NCBI GenBank assembly: GCA_009746045.1
Contig: RPFO01000059.1
Span: 2,676,568-2,740,567, forward strand
Direction: 5' to 3'
Source of the DNA: Mesostigma viride
Taxonomy: Eukaryota > Streptophyta > Mesostigmatophyceae > Mesostigmatales > Mesostigmataceae
Length of the DNA: 64,000 nucleotides
Positions 10,427 through 20,810 of this stretch are shown here, piece by piece. Under the pieces are notes generated by a model that was given only the letters and a program-made list of their open reading frames with translations, was not told the origin of the DNA and did not search any database. Position 1 is the stretch's first letter. Each line of letters starts with the position of its first letter. The translations under genes were made by a program, and so were the position numbers.

Positions 10427-13400
10427 TTAGACAGATAGACCGACTTGACAGTCAGCATTCATGAGCTTCCTCAGTACATTGTACTGGGCTGGGGCCTTGT
10501 GTGGCAGCTTTGTCAATGCATCAGCAGGGTTCTCCTCGCCAGGGATATGCTTCAAGTCAACCAAACTGGCCAACTCCTTCAGCAACAAATAATCCAGGTC
10601 CCGGCTTCTGGCCAGCTGCTTGTGAACAAACTGGACCATACCCATGCTGTCTGTTAGCAACAACGTCTCCATCTGCAAGGTCCAAGGGGTAACTGAAGCC
10701 AGCTCCAGCATTAACTCCTTTATGTACAGGCTGGACTGGATCCCCTCGCATATGGCCCTGCATTCTGCCACATCTGAACTGATACAGACCCTCTTCTGCA
10801 GTCTGCTGTACCAGCTGAACAAACTTGCCCTGCTCTGATAAAAAGCAAACAGAGCAGCAGATCTCCCCCTGACCTTGGTAACCTGGCGAGCATCCATGGA
10901 ACTGTCAACAAAGATCTCCAAGGTGATAGGCTGGGCAAAGTCAATCCCAGACAAAATCAGATCAGGGGTACTCTCCACCAACCGGGCTATGACTCGAGGC
11001 TTCTCATCCTCAAGCACCTCATCAGGCATTCTGCTATGGACCATCAAAGACGGACCACAGATGCTGGCAAACCAGGCCCACATGCCTCTCAACTCAGGTC
11101 CTGCAGCCTGGGTGATCTTCTCTGGCAAGGCCTTCACAATGGTCTGTTTATAATCTCCTCCAGCCTGAAGCCTGATACTCCACTCCCCGTCCCTCCTGAA
11201 CAGGGTAGCCTGCATTCCACAGAACACTACAGGCTTGTTGGGCTCCTGCCACAGCTCCTTGCCCAGTGAAAACTTGCCACTGATGACAGGAATAAACTTC
11301 TTCAGCCAGGTCGTGGGGGCTAGCAAATGCAGATCATCTCCATGCAAACTAGCATACACTGGCAGACCCTCCCATTGGGCCAGCAGCAAACAGGGATCAA
11401 CTGAAGACACTCTCAAGCCACACTCACTGATCAGAGCTTCCTGCAGCGTGAGTCTCCAGATGATTGGGCTCGACCTGAGTCCTTCCAGGCCCTTCAGAAT
11501 AACCAGGAATTGTTGATGCAGCTCCAGCTTCCAGATGGCAGGCACCTCAACACAGTAAGGCTCATCCTGCTTCCACACCCTCCTGGCCACTTCTGGATCA
11601 GATTTTAAAAATGCCCTCTTGAAGTCCAGCAGCACTGATGACATAGCTGCTCCCCTGTTCAGCAACCCCACGTAGAGACATAGCAAAATTCTCCATGTGT
11701 CGTGTAGCATCCCTGGCGTGTATAGCTCCTCTCCTGGCAGACTCCCCGTGCCGTGATACTCATTCAGGACAGGCCTGACATGGGGCACTGATACCTCATC
11801 CACAACCTTCCTCTTCAGCACAAATCTCAAAGCAAGCTTCCTTGATGCTGGGGGACGTCTGTCTGTTGGTGCAGCACACTCAAACTGCAACCACTCCTCC
11901 AATGCCTTGGAGAAGGCGAGCTTCCAAGCCTCAAACAAAGTAGGCGAGCTCATCTCTTGGACCAGCTGGTCATATGTCAAAGGAGAGTGTGCAGCAAGGC
12001 TCCTGTGAGTTATGCCAATACTGCTGGGGTGCAACACAGCTGGAATCACCAAACTGGCCGCTGGGGGCACCTCCCCTTCATCCCATTTTACACCCTTGAC
12101 CGGCTTGGCCCTGCACCTGACTGGAAATGTTGTCCTGAAATTTTCTAGGGGAATCATCCCCCAGCCATCTCTTCTCAGAGCTGTAGCTCTGATAGAAATC
12201 CCAGGATTGCCCAGAAAATTCTGACCCAAAATCACAGGGCCATCATAGTCCTCTAGGACAAGGAAGGTCACATCCACACCCATGACAGGGGCAGTAACCT
12301 CTCCCAACACCCTTAGATGCGTCCTACCACTGAAATCAGACACCCAGGGGCAACTTGGTTCTCCGACCAGCAGTTCTCCTGTATGCTGAGGTCCCATGAC
12401 AGAAACCTGTGCATTGGTATCTATCTCCATGGCAGCTACCTCAGGTTCATCCAACTGGACAAGCTTGGACACCTTAGGCTCCTTCTTGGCTCTTTGCAAA
12501 GCCTGTACAATATCTGATAGACGCACACCCCTAGGCCTGGTGTCGGGCCGTTCCGGAGGTGCAGCCTGTCCGCCTGCTTGCCCAACCACCGTATGTGAAG
12601 GTACCCCAGGGGCCGGGCCAGGGTCACCCTGAGGGCTCGATACAGCTGTAGCACCCTGATCAGGAAGCTCCACGTCACCCCCGCCTTGTACACCAGCGGG
12701 CACCTGGAAGAGGTCTCCTTGATTACCTCCCCGGGGACGGATCTTTGACCAGGACAGACGGTGCACTGCTTGGGAGCCATCAATGGCCACCCAGCACTTA
12801 TGGCCAGCGGCTTCTACTCGGGTCACCACCCCATCATGCCAGCTGCCACGTTTCCCTGGAAAGCTTGGTTCCTTCCACACAACAACCTGTTGTCCAACGT
12901 TAGGTTCTAGGACACTCCAGCCCTTGTCTTTCTGCCTCAGCTTGAGGAACTTGGCCTCTAGCTTCTCCTTCCATGCCTGCTCAGCATCAGCTGGCAGCAT
13001 CCTGGTATGCAGCATAAGAGGATTGATGGCAATGTCACCAAAGAACATGGGAGTCCTCAGGTTCAGCCTGTCCTCCACAGAACGTAGCCATGCAGATGTC
13101 ACAATGGCAGATGACGTCCTTGGAATCCTCTCCACCAGCAGCACAGTCTTGATCTCTTGGATGGCTCTCTCCACCACCCCTTGCTGGCCGTGGCTCTCCC
13201 TGGGTGTAATCAGCAACTCTGGAAACTCTGGCAGGTTCTCACAGCACTCAAACTGAATGTCACACTGCAACAACTCCAACCCAGGGTACCTGCTCCTTGT
13301 CAACTTCAGAGCAGCAATCAATGTAGGCTTCTCCATGTCAGGCAGGATCTCTAGGGTCTTGTACTTGGTATATCTGTCCACTGCCACCAGCAGCTTCAAA

Positions 13401-14017
13401 CCCCTGATTCTCTGAATATCTACCTGCACATGGCCTGGCTGCAAAATAGGAGTCCTGGCATGAGACTGCTTGGGCTTTCTAGCAACTAGCCTGCACTTGC
13501 AAGCTTGAGCAACCTGTTGGCAGATGGAGTACAACTCACTTCCTCCCAGCCGTCTAGCAACTTGCAAAGACTGAGCTGCATGGCCAAACATGGTATGCAA
13601 CCTTGAGGCAATGTCATACAAGAGAGAAAACCTTTTATTGTCATTATTAGCACTCAAGGTATGTACAGATCCCTTATGTACAGGAGGCACCAGGGTCGTG
13701 CCTGTCAGACTGTCTCCAGCCCTATCCTCATCCTGACCATCCTGTGCCAGTCCTGCACGGTCAGAATGCTTCTGAGATCCACCTGGGTCCACATCACCAG
13801 GTCCTACCTCAGGCTCAGCACCGCCATGGCGGGCACGTTGGCGAGTAACCACTGCAGCTACAGCTGGCATACTCTCTGTGGTAACCAAGCTTGCCCCATC
13901 GTGTCCAATAGGCTCTTTCACTAGAGCATGGGGCTGCCCCTCACTGCCGTCACTAGCAGCTACATTACACACCCCTGGGGGCACCCTCCAGGGTTCAGGG
14001 ATGTGTGCAGGCTCAAG
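10427..14017 (-). CDS. pol: Co-2 pol: integrase, protease-like domain, RT, RNase H
   Basis: About 1,185 residues counted from a GTG at 13984; the frame is open up to the stop of the gag/zinc-knuckle ORF at 14018-14020 and is in the same frame as that ORF. Domain order as in Co-1: HTMFGH / CKCR, integrase D (VDIQRI), D (QCDIQF) and E (GVVERA) with 29 residues between the last two, then DTNAQVSVM and ILGQNFL of a retropepsin-like segment, then RT (LLDFKRAF, LKGLEGLRSSPIIW, HGDD), then RNase H (FVDSSMD, SSDVAECRA, LTDSMG, NPADALTK). No internal stop. With nearly identical LTRs and open ORFs this copy could be active. Only the UGA before pol must be passed, by readthrough or reinitiation. Confidence 0.88.
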   Translation of the reverse strand, partial: LEPAHIPEPWRVPPGVCNVAASDGSEGQPHALVKEPIGHDGASLVTTESMPAVAAVVTRQRARHGGAEPEVGPGDVDPGGSQKHSDRAGLAQDGQDEDRAGDSLTGTTLVPPVHKGSVHTLSANNDNKRFSLLYDIASRLHTMFGHAAQSLQVARRLGGSELYSICQQVAQACKCRLVARKPKQSHARTPILQPGHVQVDIQRIRGLKLLVAVDRYTKYKTLEILPDMEKPTLIAALKLTRSRYPGLELLQCDIQFECCENLPEFPELLITPRESHGQQGVVERAIQEIKTVLLVERIPRTSSAIVTSAWLRSVEDRLNLRTPMFFGDIAINPLMLHTRMLPADAEQAWKEKLEAKFLKLRQKDKGWSVLEPNVGQQVVVWKEPSFPGKRGSWHDGVVTRVEAAGHKCWVAIDGSQAVHRLSWSKIRPRGGNQGDLFQVPAGVQGGGDVELPDQGATAVSSPQGDPGPAPGVPSHTVVGQAGGQAAPPERPDTRPRGVRLSDIVQALQRAKKEPKVSKLVQLDEPEVAAMEIDTNAQVSVMGPQHTGELLVGEPSCPWVSDFSGRTHLRVLGEVTAPVMGVDVTFLVLEDYDGPVILGQNFLGNPGISIRATALRRDGWGMIPLENFRTTFPVRCRAKPVKGVKWDEGEVPPAASLVIPAVLHPSSIGITHRSLAAHSPLTYDQLVQEMSSPTLFEAWKLAFSKALEEWLQFECAAPTDRRPPASRKLALRFVLKRKVVDEVSVPHVRPVLNEYHGTGSLPGEELYTPGMLHDTWRILLCLYVGLLNRGAAMSSVLLDFKRAFLKSDPEVARRVWKQDEPYCVEVPAIWKLELHQQFLVILKGLEGLRSSPIIWRLTLQEALISECGLRVSSVDPCLLLAQWEGLPVYASLHGDDLHLLAPTTWLKKFIPVISGKFSLGKELWQEPNKPVVFCGMQATLFRRDGEWSIRLQAGGDYKQTIVKALPEKITQAAGPELRGMWAWFASICGPSLMVHSRMPDEVLEDEKPRVIARLVESTPDLILSGIDFAQPITLEIFVDSSMDARQVTKVRGRSAALFAFYQSRASLFSWYSRLQKRVCISSDVAECRAICEGIQSSLYIKELMLELASVTPWTLQMETLLLTDSMGMVQFVHKQLARSRDLDYLLLKELASLVDLKHIPGEENPADALTKLPHKAPAQYNVLRKLMNADCQVGLSV

Positions 14018-15231
14018 TCAATGATCAGCAGCCTTGCCCTTGCCCTTATCCTGGGATGGACCAGCCTTGTCCTTGCTGCCACCCTGAGCTGGCTTGCTCT
14101 GACCTTCCTGCCTCAGGTACGAGGGACACTCATTCCTGAAGTGACCCTTCCCCTGGCAGAAATAACATTCCACCTGACTGATGTCCCGTGAGGTCCCACT
14201 GCTGGGCCCAGCCTTGGGAGGACCACCCACCCTCTTGAAGTCAAACTGGGACTGTGGATGTCCCGACTTCGGCGGGGTCCCCCGTCCAGCCCTTCTGTCA
14301 CGCCCCCTCCTGGACCTTCCTCGACCCCTTGAAGAGGTCTCAGGCCCTCTCGAGGGCGCTGGGCCCCCGTGGCCCGATCCCCTCATGGACTTAACCGTGG
14401 GTTCAGTGGCCTCCTCATCACCTGACGAGGGCGCTTACCACCCACGTACTTGCCGCTGAAACACTCATACAACTGGTCCGTCATGGCTGCCCAGCCATGG
14501 ACCTGTCGCATGTGGATGGTCACATTATCCATGGTGACCGGATCCAGCTGCAGCGACTTGAGAAAGTCGCCCATGGCCATCCGATCTGCGACGAAGAAGC
14601 CCTTGGCCATGGCGTCCTCCCTCAGCTTGACGAAGTCTTCAAAGGCGTGGACCACTAGCTGCCCCTTGATGGGCTTGTAGTCCAGGTATTCTTGCTTCAG
14701 GTGGGACCCATCTATGGTCCTCTTGTCACTTAGGAACACCCTGAGTCGCGTCATAAACGCCGCCCAGGTGTCCCCCGCCGCGTGTCGCTCCCGAACAAAC
14801 TTGAACAGCCGCCTCGCCGACTGCCTTATGTAGGCACTAGACGCCAGGATGCGAAGCTTGTCACCGGTGTATATCTCCGTGTACAAGTTCATGTCCTCTA
14901 ACATCCTCTCAGCATCCCGTGGCTGCCAATTGTCCTTGATGGACTGAAACTGGCCTAGCACCGCGTACCCCTCAGCCACGGTCGGTCGCTTAGGAGCCGC
15001 TTGATCTGCGGCTGGCGCGTTCTGACCGCCCTGCGATCCTTGGCTCTGATTATCTGGCACCTCAGCCTGGTCTCCTAGCGCCTGGCCGTCCCCGCGTCCA
15101 TCGCGTCCACCGCGTCCATCGCGTCCATCGCGTCCACCGCGTCCATCGCGTCCATCTCGTCCATCCATCCCAGCGCCGCGCCGCGCGAAGCCCATAAAGC
15201 CCGCTTGTTGGTTGATAGCTCCATCATCCAT
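14018..15231 (-). CDS. gag: Co-2 gag with CCHC zinc knuckle, frame change near 14385
   Basis: Starts at ATG 15231 (MDDGAINQQ). The N-terminus has a low-complexity RDG/GRGG stretch from CGCGTCCAT/C 9-bp repeats at about 15097-15160. A capsid-like region follows, homologous to Co-1. The ORF in this frame stops at 14383, and a -1 frame, 14018-14386, encodes an R/G-rich domain and the knuckle CYFCQGKGHFRNEC, then a lysine-rich tail ending GKGKAADH-stop. The stop is UGA followed by CUU, and pol continues in the same frame, so readthrough would yield Gag-Pol. Confidence 0.75.
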
Positions 15232-15333
15232 GATGGCCTCTGTTCAGATCTGCTACAGCCAGCCAAGTGGCCAAGCAGCAATTAAAGCAATATAAGCTAC
15301 TGAACAAGAAAGGAAAGTGCCAAGTGTTACCAC

Positions 15334-16249
15334 TCAGGCAAGACCACCACGGTTGGCCCCAGGCGCGCCCTGGTTCTCCTTGTCGCTGTCGTCGTCGCTG
15401 TCGCTCACCACAATCAGCTCTGGCACCCTGCTCCCCGCTGCGCCGTCGTCGACCCGCTGTCGGCCCGCGATGACTGAATCGTCACCGTTGGTATAGTAGA
15501 CAGGTGACAACCCGTCGTTGGCACCCCGCGGATTGTATCTTGGCACCTCGTGGTCGCCAAGTGTCTCGTCGCCTAGCCCAGCGACACCCCCTGCTCCCAC
15601 CTCAAGGTCACTATCGTACCCAAGAGGTGCAAACTCCTCCCAACGCGTCACACGAACGCGAAGGGGCGGGGCAGTTCCTGAAAAGGAACCCTTGCTCGCT
15701 CCGGAAACCTGCCGACTCTTGCCGCGCGCTGTCCTCCGGTGATGGCTTCCGCTGTCGCCCCGACCTCTGCAAGCCGCCTGTAGTGCTCCGCTCCGCGTCG
15801 TTCACGCCTAACTGGCCCGCTGCAACACCCTCGTCGCCGATACGCCTGCGAAAGTACGTGGTACCCGCACCCGCTGCTGTCGGTACAAACTCGTGTCGCA
15901 CTGCGCCAGCTGCCTCCGCAACCTCGCCACGTCTTGCCGCCAACTCCGCACGCACTCGCTCAGCTACTGCTGTAATCACCGTCTGGATGCCGACCAAACC
16001 GTGAAGCTCCTGCTCGAGGTCGTCGATGCTCCGGTGCTCCGGAATGACGATGGTTTGTACGTGCCGCAGAATTCGCTCCCAATCTTCGACCTGGTCGTCG
16101 ACGAATTGCACGAAGCTGCGATTAACAGGCGGACGATCTGCAAGCAATAAAGATAGATCCCGAACGACACGACGCAATTCAGGCGAAATCGAACCCCCAG
16201 CAGACTGCCGAAACCGGAAATCCTGCTGCCGTTGTTCTTCCTGCACCAT
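15334..16249 (-). CDS. Co-2 pre-gag ORF (two overlapping frames), unknown function
   Basis: ATG 16249 opens 212 codons to 15611. A second frame (15334 to about 15720) overlaps its end and gives an acidic tail (SDSDDDSDKENQ). The second frame is open upstream through the overlap, so a single protein split by one indel near 15700 is plausible. Residues near 40-65 read RPPV-x5-QFVDD-x3-D-x-ERIL and match the Co-1 pre-gag ORF in position and spacing. No known family recognised. It lies between the 5' LTR (16341) and gag (15231). Confidence 0.6.
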
Positions 16250-16319
16250 TCACCACCGGACGAGCTCCTCGTCGTCAACGCTGCACACCGCAACCGGCAA
16301 CGACCCTCCTGGCCGTTCC

Positions 16320-16340
16320 GCTGAGACTGGTTGTAATTTG
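16320..16340 (-). promoter_or_regulatory. Co-2 putative primer-binding region, non-canonical
   Basis: Immediately inside the 5' LTR the minus strand reads CAAATTACAACCAGTC. It does not start with TGG, so it cannot pair with a tRNA CCA end. The Co-1 counterpart starts CGAATTACAA. The shared AATTACAA suggests priming from an internal tRNA fragment, as known for Drosophila copia. The identity of the primer is not determined. Confidence 0.45.
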
Positions 16341-17036
16341 AGTTAACGTTCCTAGCACACGCAATGTGAAGGATATGGTTGCAATGCAGCAATGTGTGAA
16401 TATGGTTGGAAACGGAGCTTTGTTAAAATTGGATAATGTTACAGCGCTCACACACTTGAGGCTTGTACACGCGCTTGCCAAGTCAAGGCACAACACGTGA
16501 GGCGGGCTCGCAAGAGATCTTCAATTGGCACTAGCCTATTGTTTATATACTTGTGCACTGTGCTTGCTAGTCCTGAGCAGCCTAGAAGGCATGCTCAGTA
16601 ATAACACCCCCGGTACAGTATTCACTACCTGTACAGCGCCCAGTTCCTATACAGTAGGTCTGCCATACAGGCACAGTGACCACAGAGCGCAGTCCACAGT
16701 GACTATTGCATCTGCACCTAGAAGTCCAGGACTAAGCCTGCGGTACCAACAGACCACAGGTTAAGGTTCCTATTTCCTGCGTACGACGTATTAATCCAAT
16801 ACCGTCGTAGGTACAGCACCTAATTCCTGTCAGCCCAGGAATTACTGTCGACCCCATATGCTGTCGGCAAATATTCACGTCCGACTTAGAAGAACAGCCG
16901 GCTCGCGCTCGCGCGCGACCGGGAAGTCGGAACGCCATAACTTTCTTGATACTTGTCGGAATGAACTCGTTCCGGTGCCGCTGGAATCGCAGAGATATGC
17001 CGAATCAGGATCACGCCAATGCGCTTGGCGTTAACT
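16341..17036 (-). repeat. Co-2 5' LTR (696 bp)
   Basis: Pairs with 8914-9619. Ends AGTTAACG/CGTTAACT; the outer side is followed by TAAGA (17037-17041). It should contain the Co-2 promoter, but I cannot place a start site with confidence. Confidence 0.95.
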
Positions 17037-17041
17037 TAAGA

Positions 17042-17847
17042 AGGAGTCTTTTCTTCAAAAACGTTTGAGGAATCTATCACAGCCATGTATCTTACTATTT
17101 CATTTTCAGTAAATCCCACTCCTATTGTATCCACTGTGTTTATATCTATATCCACACTATTATTAACTTGATAGGTATCTCCTGTACTTCTAACTGAAGG
17201 AACATACATAATAAATATCCATATTCCTTTAGTTCAGAACGCAACTCATCATTGGACATTAATACTTCAGGTATAGGTCTTACAGGAGGATCAACAGGTG
17301 TAGGAGGAGTAATATCTACCAAGGATAAATTTTCCAATCTATAATGACGTTCCGGTACCCAGTAAGAGCTATCTGGAAACCAAATGACCATGGTATCATA
17401 ATTAATAGTAATCTTATTATCCTGGTGCCAATCTAATCCTAGTAATACATCAGCGGTAGTGATAGGGCCTATAGTGGCCGTCAGGTTGACAGTACGTCCT
17501 TGTATGACCAGGGGAAGGGACACCGTACCCGGGGAATGACTGGTGCGACCATCAGCATAATGAACAGTGACAGGTTTGGTGTGAGGGGTAGGGACTAGTC
17601 CTAAACGCCTAACTAGGGCCTCACTCACAAAGGAGCTAGCCGCACCGCTATCTACCAACACAGAGACATTCAAGAGTTCATCAGCATGCAAGAAGGGGTC
17701 TACAACAGTGTGAGGGACGGTTAAACCACCATTCAAGAACATAAGAGGACGCACACGTAGTGGTAGGGAAGATTCAGCTCCTACAGAGGTTATAAAAACA
17801 GGCAGGCAAAAATTTTTATCTGGGGTACTATCTAAGGACCTGTCCAG
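17042..17847 (-). CDS. pol: Gy-A protease and PR-RT linker
   Basis: Retropepsin domain with the active-site motif VDSGAASSFV and the distal DVLLGLDW, followed by a linker that runs into the Co-2 insertion. The pol frame is open upstream to the gag stop at 17849. Gag ends CGG GGG UAA, and pol continues one base over (GGU AAC), so a +1 (or -2) shift exactly at the gag stop would join them. The same junction is present in Gy-B and Gy-C. Near 17168 the sequence around the expected PIT(N) motif has AACTTGAT instead of AGTGAT, a small local lesion. Confidence 0.8.
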
Positions 17848-17848
17848 G

Positions 17849-19606
17849 TTACCCCCGGCTGACAGGCCTACTGTTCCCCCTCCCCCCCAAATCCATATGA
17901 ACTAACCCCGAAGAAGACCCTGGCGAAAAAGCCACTGCTGGAGGGTCACGAGGGAGCGAAGAGGGTGCGGGAGCCTGATTATCATAGGGGAACCCTGGGA
18001 GCCCTGCCTGCACAGCATTCAGCCTACTAGGGGTAGCTGAGGGAATGCGTCCTGAAGTGGGACGAATAGGAGCACGCTGAGGGGTACGAGGAGGGCGAGC
18101 GTCGGGATGAGGGGGAGCACCCGAAAGGAACTTGGGGCACTCACGTTTAAGATGACCTACTTCCTTACAATGATAGCATGTGAGTGATATGAGAGACATC
18201 AAGGGCTGAAAGGTCAGTAACACAGATATCTAATTCTTCTACATAGGAGTTCTCCTCCTCAGGGGTAAGGATAATATTATTAATACGGGAACGGGTAGGA
18301 AGAGAAGGGGTGGTGAAGAAATCTGCTACACGCAAGAGATGCTGGCGCACATGCTTGAGGGGCAGATCATTAAAACGGTAGGCAGAGAACTGGCGCTTGA
18401 CTTCACGTAATAAGGGTCTACTGAGGCCTTGGAGGAAGCGAGCACGTACTTCTGCACCCGACAAATCCCTAATTCGTACCATCTGAGCATCAAACTCTTT
18501 CATATACTCCTTAAATGATTTAGTACCCTGCTGCAAGGTACCAAAGGCTAATCTATCCTGCCAATCTGAATCAGGAGGGACTAAATGGTTCTCTAAACGC
18601 TTAAACAATTCTGCTACAGAGTTAGGGTAGGCATGAGAGGCCAAAGACTCACACTGAATGAGGTTAGCAAGCTCAGGAGTAATGCAGGTTGTAAGATAGT
18701 GAGGAACTAATACAGCATCAGAGACGCCATCTATTATGATTCTGCCACGACTCTGTGTTCTGGGTAAGCAACATAATAAAGGTGAAAAACTGTTGAGGGG
18801 TAGACTTGACATCCAGCTTGGGAAGGTTAGCAAAGGGGAAGAGCAGGGGGCTTAGGGGGATTAGAAGAGTCAGTTTTTCCCATAGGGCCACTATCTTCCA
18901 CTGCTACATAAGCGGGATAGAAGGAAGGAAGAGGAAAAGTCTTGGGTAGGGGTCTAGAAGGGGCCACCGTTTCAGGCTGGTGCCCATAAGAGAAGGGGAC
19001 AGTATATTGCTCACGAAGAGAGGAATAGGCAAAATGATCATAATTTCTATCATCTAGGGGCATGGTGCTGAAATCACTGTTAACTTCTAAATCAGCCACA
19101 CGGGTAGGGACCTGGGCTGCCTCATAGGCCGTCTCAGGGTAGGACCAGGAAGCAGGTGGGTAAAAGGGAACTGCACTAGGGCGCCCAGAAGGACCGACAG
19201 GGGCAGAGGCACGACCCGTGTTAAAAGCAGGCATGGAAGGCACAGGGTGGGAAGGAGGCCTAGCAACATTGTTAGTTAGTGAGGACCTGCTGGAGGGTTG
19301 AGCCAAGGTTGCAGGAGGGGCAGGGGCCTGGTTCAGGGTAAGGGAAGGGTCATCACTAAATCTGACCTGCATACGTTGACGTTGTTCATAGGTAGGAGGG
19401 GTAAGTGAGGGACGACGGCGACCACCAGCAACAGGAGAAGGAGGTGAGGTGCGAACATTACCTTGAGGAGTGAGATGGTGCACCGTTTCAAGTGAGTCCC
19501 GTCGGTTACCACGATTGTTGTTATGGTTGTTAGTATTATTATTAGTATTACTCATAGTAGGAGTGTTGGTAGGTATAGGCGACATGTTACCACCCACTGG
19601 ATCCAT
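17849..19606 (-). pseudogene. gag: Gy-A gag, broken by two indels
   Basis: Starts at ATG 19606 (MDPVGGNMSP) with an N-terminal Asn-rich run, a proline-rich region, the retrotransposon capsid domain (WQDRLAFGTL ... FLQGLSRPLL) and a CCHC knuckle CYHCKEVGHLKREC. Relative to Gy-B it has a 2-bp deletion near 18836 and a 4-bp insertion (GTGA duplication) near 18182, giving frame changes in and out. The insertion lies directly beside the knuckle. The protein would be truncated at LPLC. Confidence 0.88.
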
Positions 19607-19730
19607 TTTTATTTAAGTAAATGATCAGAAATCTAACTGAAAGCAACAAGGATAAAGGTCAAGGCCTAATTTAAGGCAAGGAAAGAAAAGAAAAAGCTTT
19701 TAATGACTTAAAAGAAGGAAACAATTTAAA

Positions 19731-20123
19731 TCAATCCTTTTTAACAACAGTAATGGATAGGGAACCGAATTCTAAGGTGAGAGGAGTATCTAAGCTAGAT
19801 GAGGATGCAGCCCGCTTAGGGGGAGACGAGGGAGGGGTAGCAAAATCTAGAGCTTCTACAGGAGGGCGACCGTGAGGAGTAGAACGTACGTGTAGGCCTA
19901 GATCTGATACACTATGGTCTATAAGGAATTGTTGAGCTTCCTCGAAGGTAACAAATTTCTTATACCTAATTACATTATATGTACGATTTTGCACTATCTT
20001 CCTAGCATCTGACCAAGAGAGGAAAATGGCTGACCATTGAGGGGTAATAACTACGTAATACTTAGCTAAGCTATTATCACTAGATGAATGGGAAGGCGCA
20101 GTAAAAACACGACGTTGACTCAT
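19731..20123 (-). CDS. Gy-A ORF with caulimovirus P6 / RNase H1-type hybrid-binding domain
   Basis: 130 residues from ATG 20123, 125 bases upstream of gag. Residues 21-68 read KYYVVITPQW, an FLSW motif, then KKFVTFEEAQQFL. This is the pattern of the RNase H1 hybrid-binding / caulimovirus viroplasmin domain (family YYVV..G...GIY.SW...V......FK.F.....A..FL). The C-terminal half is P/S-rich and ends with LTLEFGSLSITVVKKD. The ORF is intact and conserved at the same place in Gy-B, Gy-C and (broken) Gy-D. Known members bind dsRNA or RNA:DNA hybrids, and the caulimovirus protein also promotes translation of downstream ORFs. Either role here is inference. Confidence 0.75.
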   Translation of the reverse strand: MSQRRVFTAPSHSSSDNSLAKYYVVITPQWSAIFLSWSDARKIVQNRTYNVIRYKKFVTFEEAQQFLIDHSVSDLGLHVRSTPHGRPPVEALDFATPPSSPPKRAASSSSLDTPLTLEFGSLSITVVKKD

Positions 20124-20507
20124 GGTAACTCACCTGGTGGGTCTTGTGACGTCACGCTAGAAGAAGTAGGGGTAGGCGACTTATCTGGACGATCTGGATC
20201 ACCGAAAGCAGAATGAGGGCGGAATTGTCCAGCTCTCGTCCTAAGTCAGCGACCGGATAGTCCAGCGCTCGTCCTAACACAGCGACCCGTATCTCTGCGG
20301 GTGCGGCCGTCTAATAAAGCAGCAGCACAAGGAAAAAGGTGTAGGTACTGCGACGCTAATCGTCTCCGAACAGTAATACTCCCCTATCTATGACAGGAAA
20401 CAACCGTAAGCAGGAAAACAAGGCGAAGGACAGGCTAACTACGAAAGGATTTATCCGCTGCGAGCAGGTCTAGCATCTAGGTAGAGCGTGTCCCGAAACG
20501 GGCAGCA

Positions 20508-20810
20508 CTACTCTCCTAGCTTGAAGGCGACCCGCCCATTACCTATCAAGGAAGTGTCGTCTTCGTATCCCTGGACGCGGAAGGGGTCTTGTAAAGGCGT
20601 ATGTGGCAAGGGATAGTCGTCTCGTTCTCTACCTACTGAAGTTCCTCCGGAACCATTGTTACGCCGCGGATATCTACCTCCACCTCTACCTCTAATGGGC
20701 CTGATACTACCTAAACTGGTCAGGCCGCCTCTACTCAAACCTCTGGCGAAAGACGAACGTGACGGAGCTGATCTCAATGCATTAACATATGTGTTACTAT
20801 AATACGCCAT
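20508..20810 (-). CDS. Gy-A ORF0: RGG-rich ORF spanning LTR, PBS and leader
   Basis: ATG 20810 (MAYYSNTYVN) lies inside the 5' LTR (20657-21229). The frame crosses the PBS at about 20643-20655 and stops at 20508 in the leader, giving about 100 residues. It has an S/R-rich region, then RGRGGGR and RRNNGSGG, then an acidic tail (EDDTSLIGNGRVA). The Gy-C version (58054-58353) is diverged but in frame, with a 3-nt length difference in the leader, and keeps RERDD, PFRV and EDDT. This suggests a translated protein, but no family is recognised. A non-coding leader of about 380 bp (20124-20507) separates it from the next ORF; I see nothing else in that stretch. Confidence 0.5.
   Translation of the reverse strand: MAYYSNTYVNALRSAPSRSSFARGLSRGGLTSLGSIRPIRGRGGGRYPRRNNGSGGTSVGRERDDYPLPHTPLQDPFRVQGYEDDTSLIGNGRVAFKLGE

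Larger units (their letters stand above)
8914..17036 (-). mobile_element. Co-2: complete copia-like LTR retrotransposon (8,123 bp)
   Basis: Bounded by LTRs 8914-9619 (3') and 16341-17036 (5'), each starting AGTTAACG and ending CGTTAACT, and flanked by TAAGA duplications. Internal order on the minus strand: PBS region, pre-gag ORF, gag with zinc knuckle, pol, a roughly 800-bp 3' UTR, and a polypurine tract next to the 3' LTR. The LTRs differ, as far as I can read, only by an 11-bp duplication and a one-base indel, so the insertion is recent. It landed in Gy-A, which is therefore older. Confidence 0.95.
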
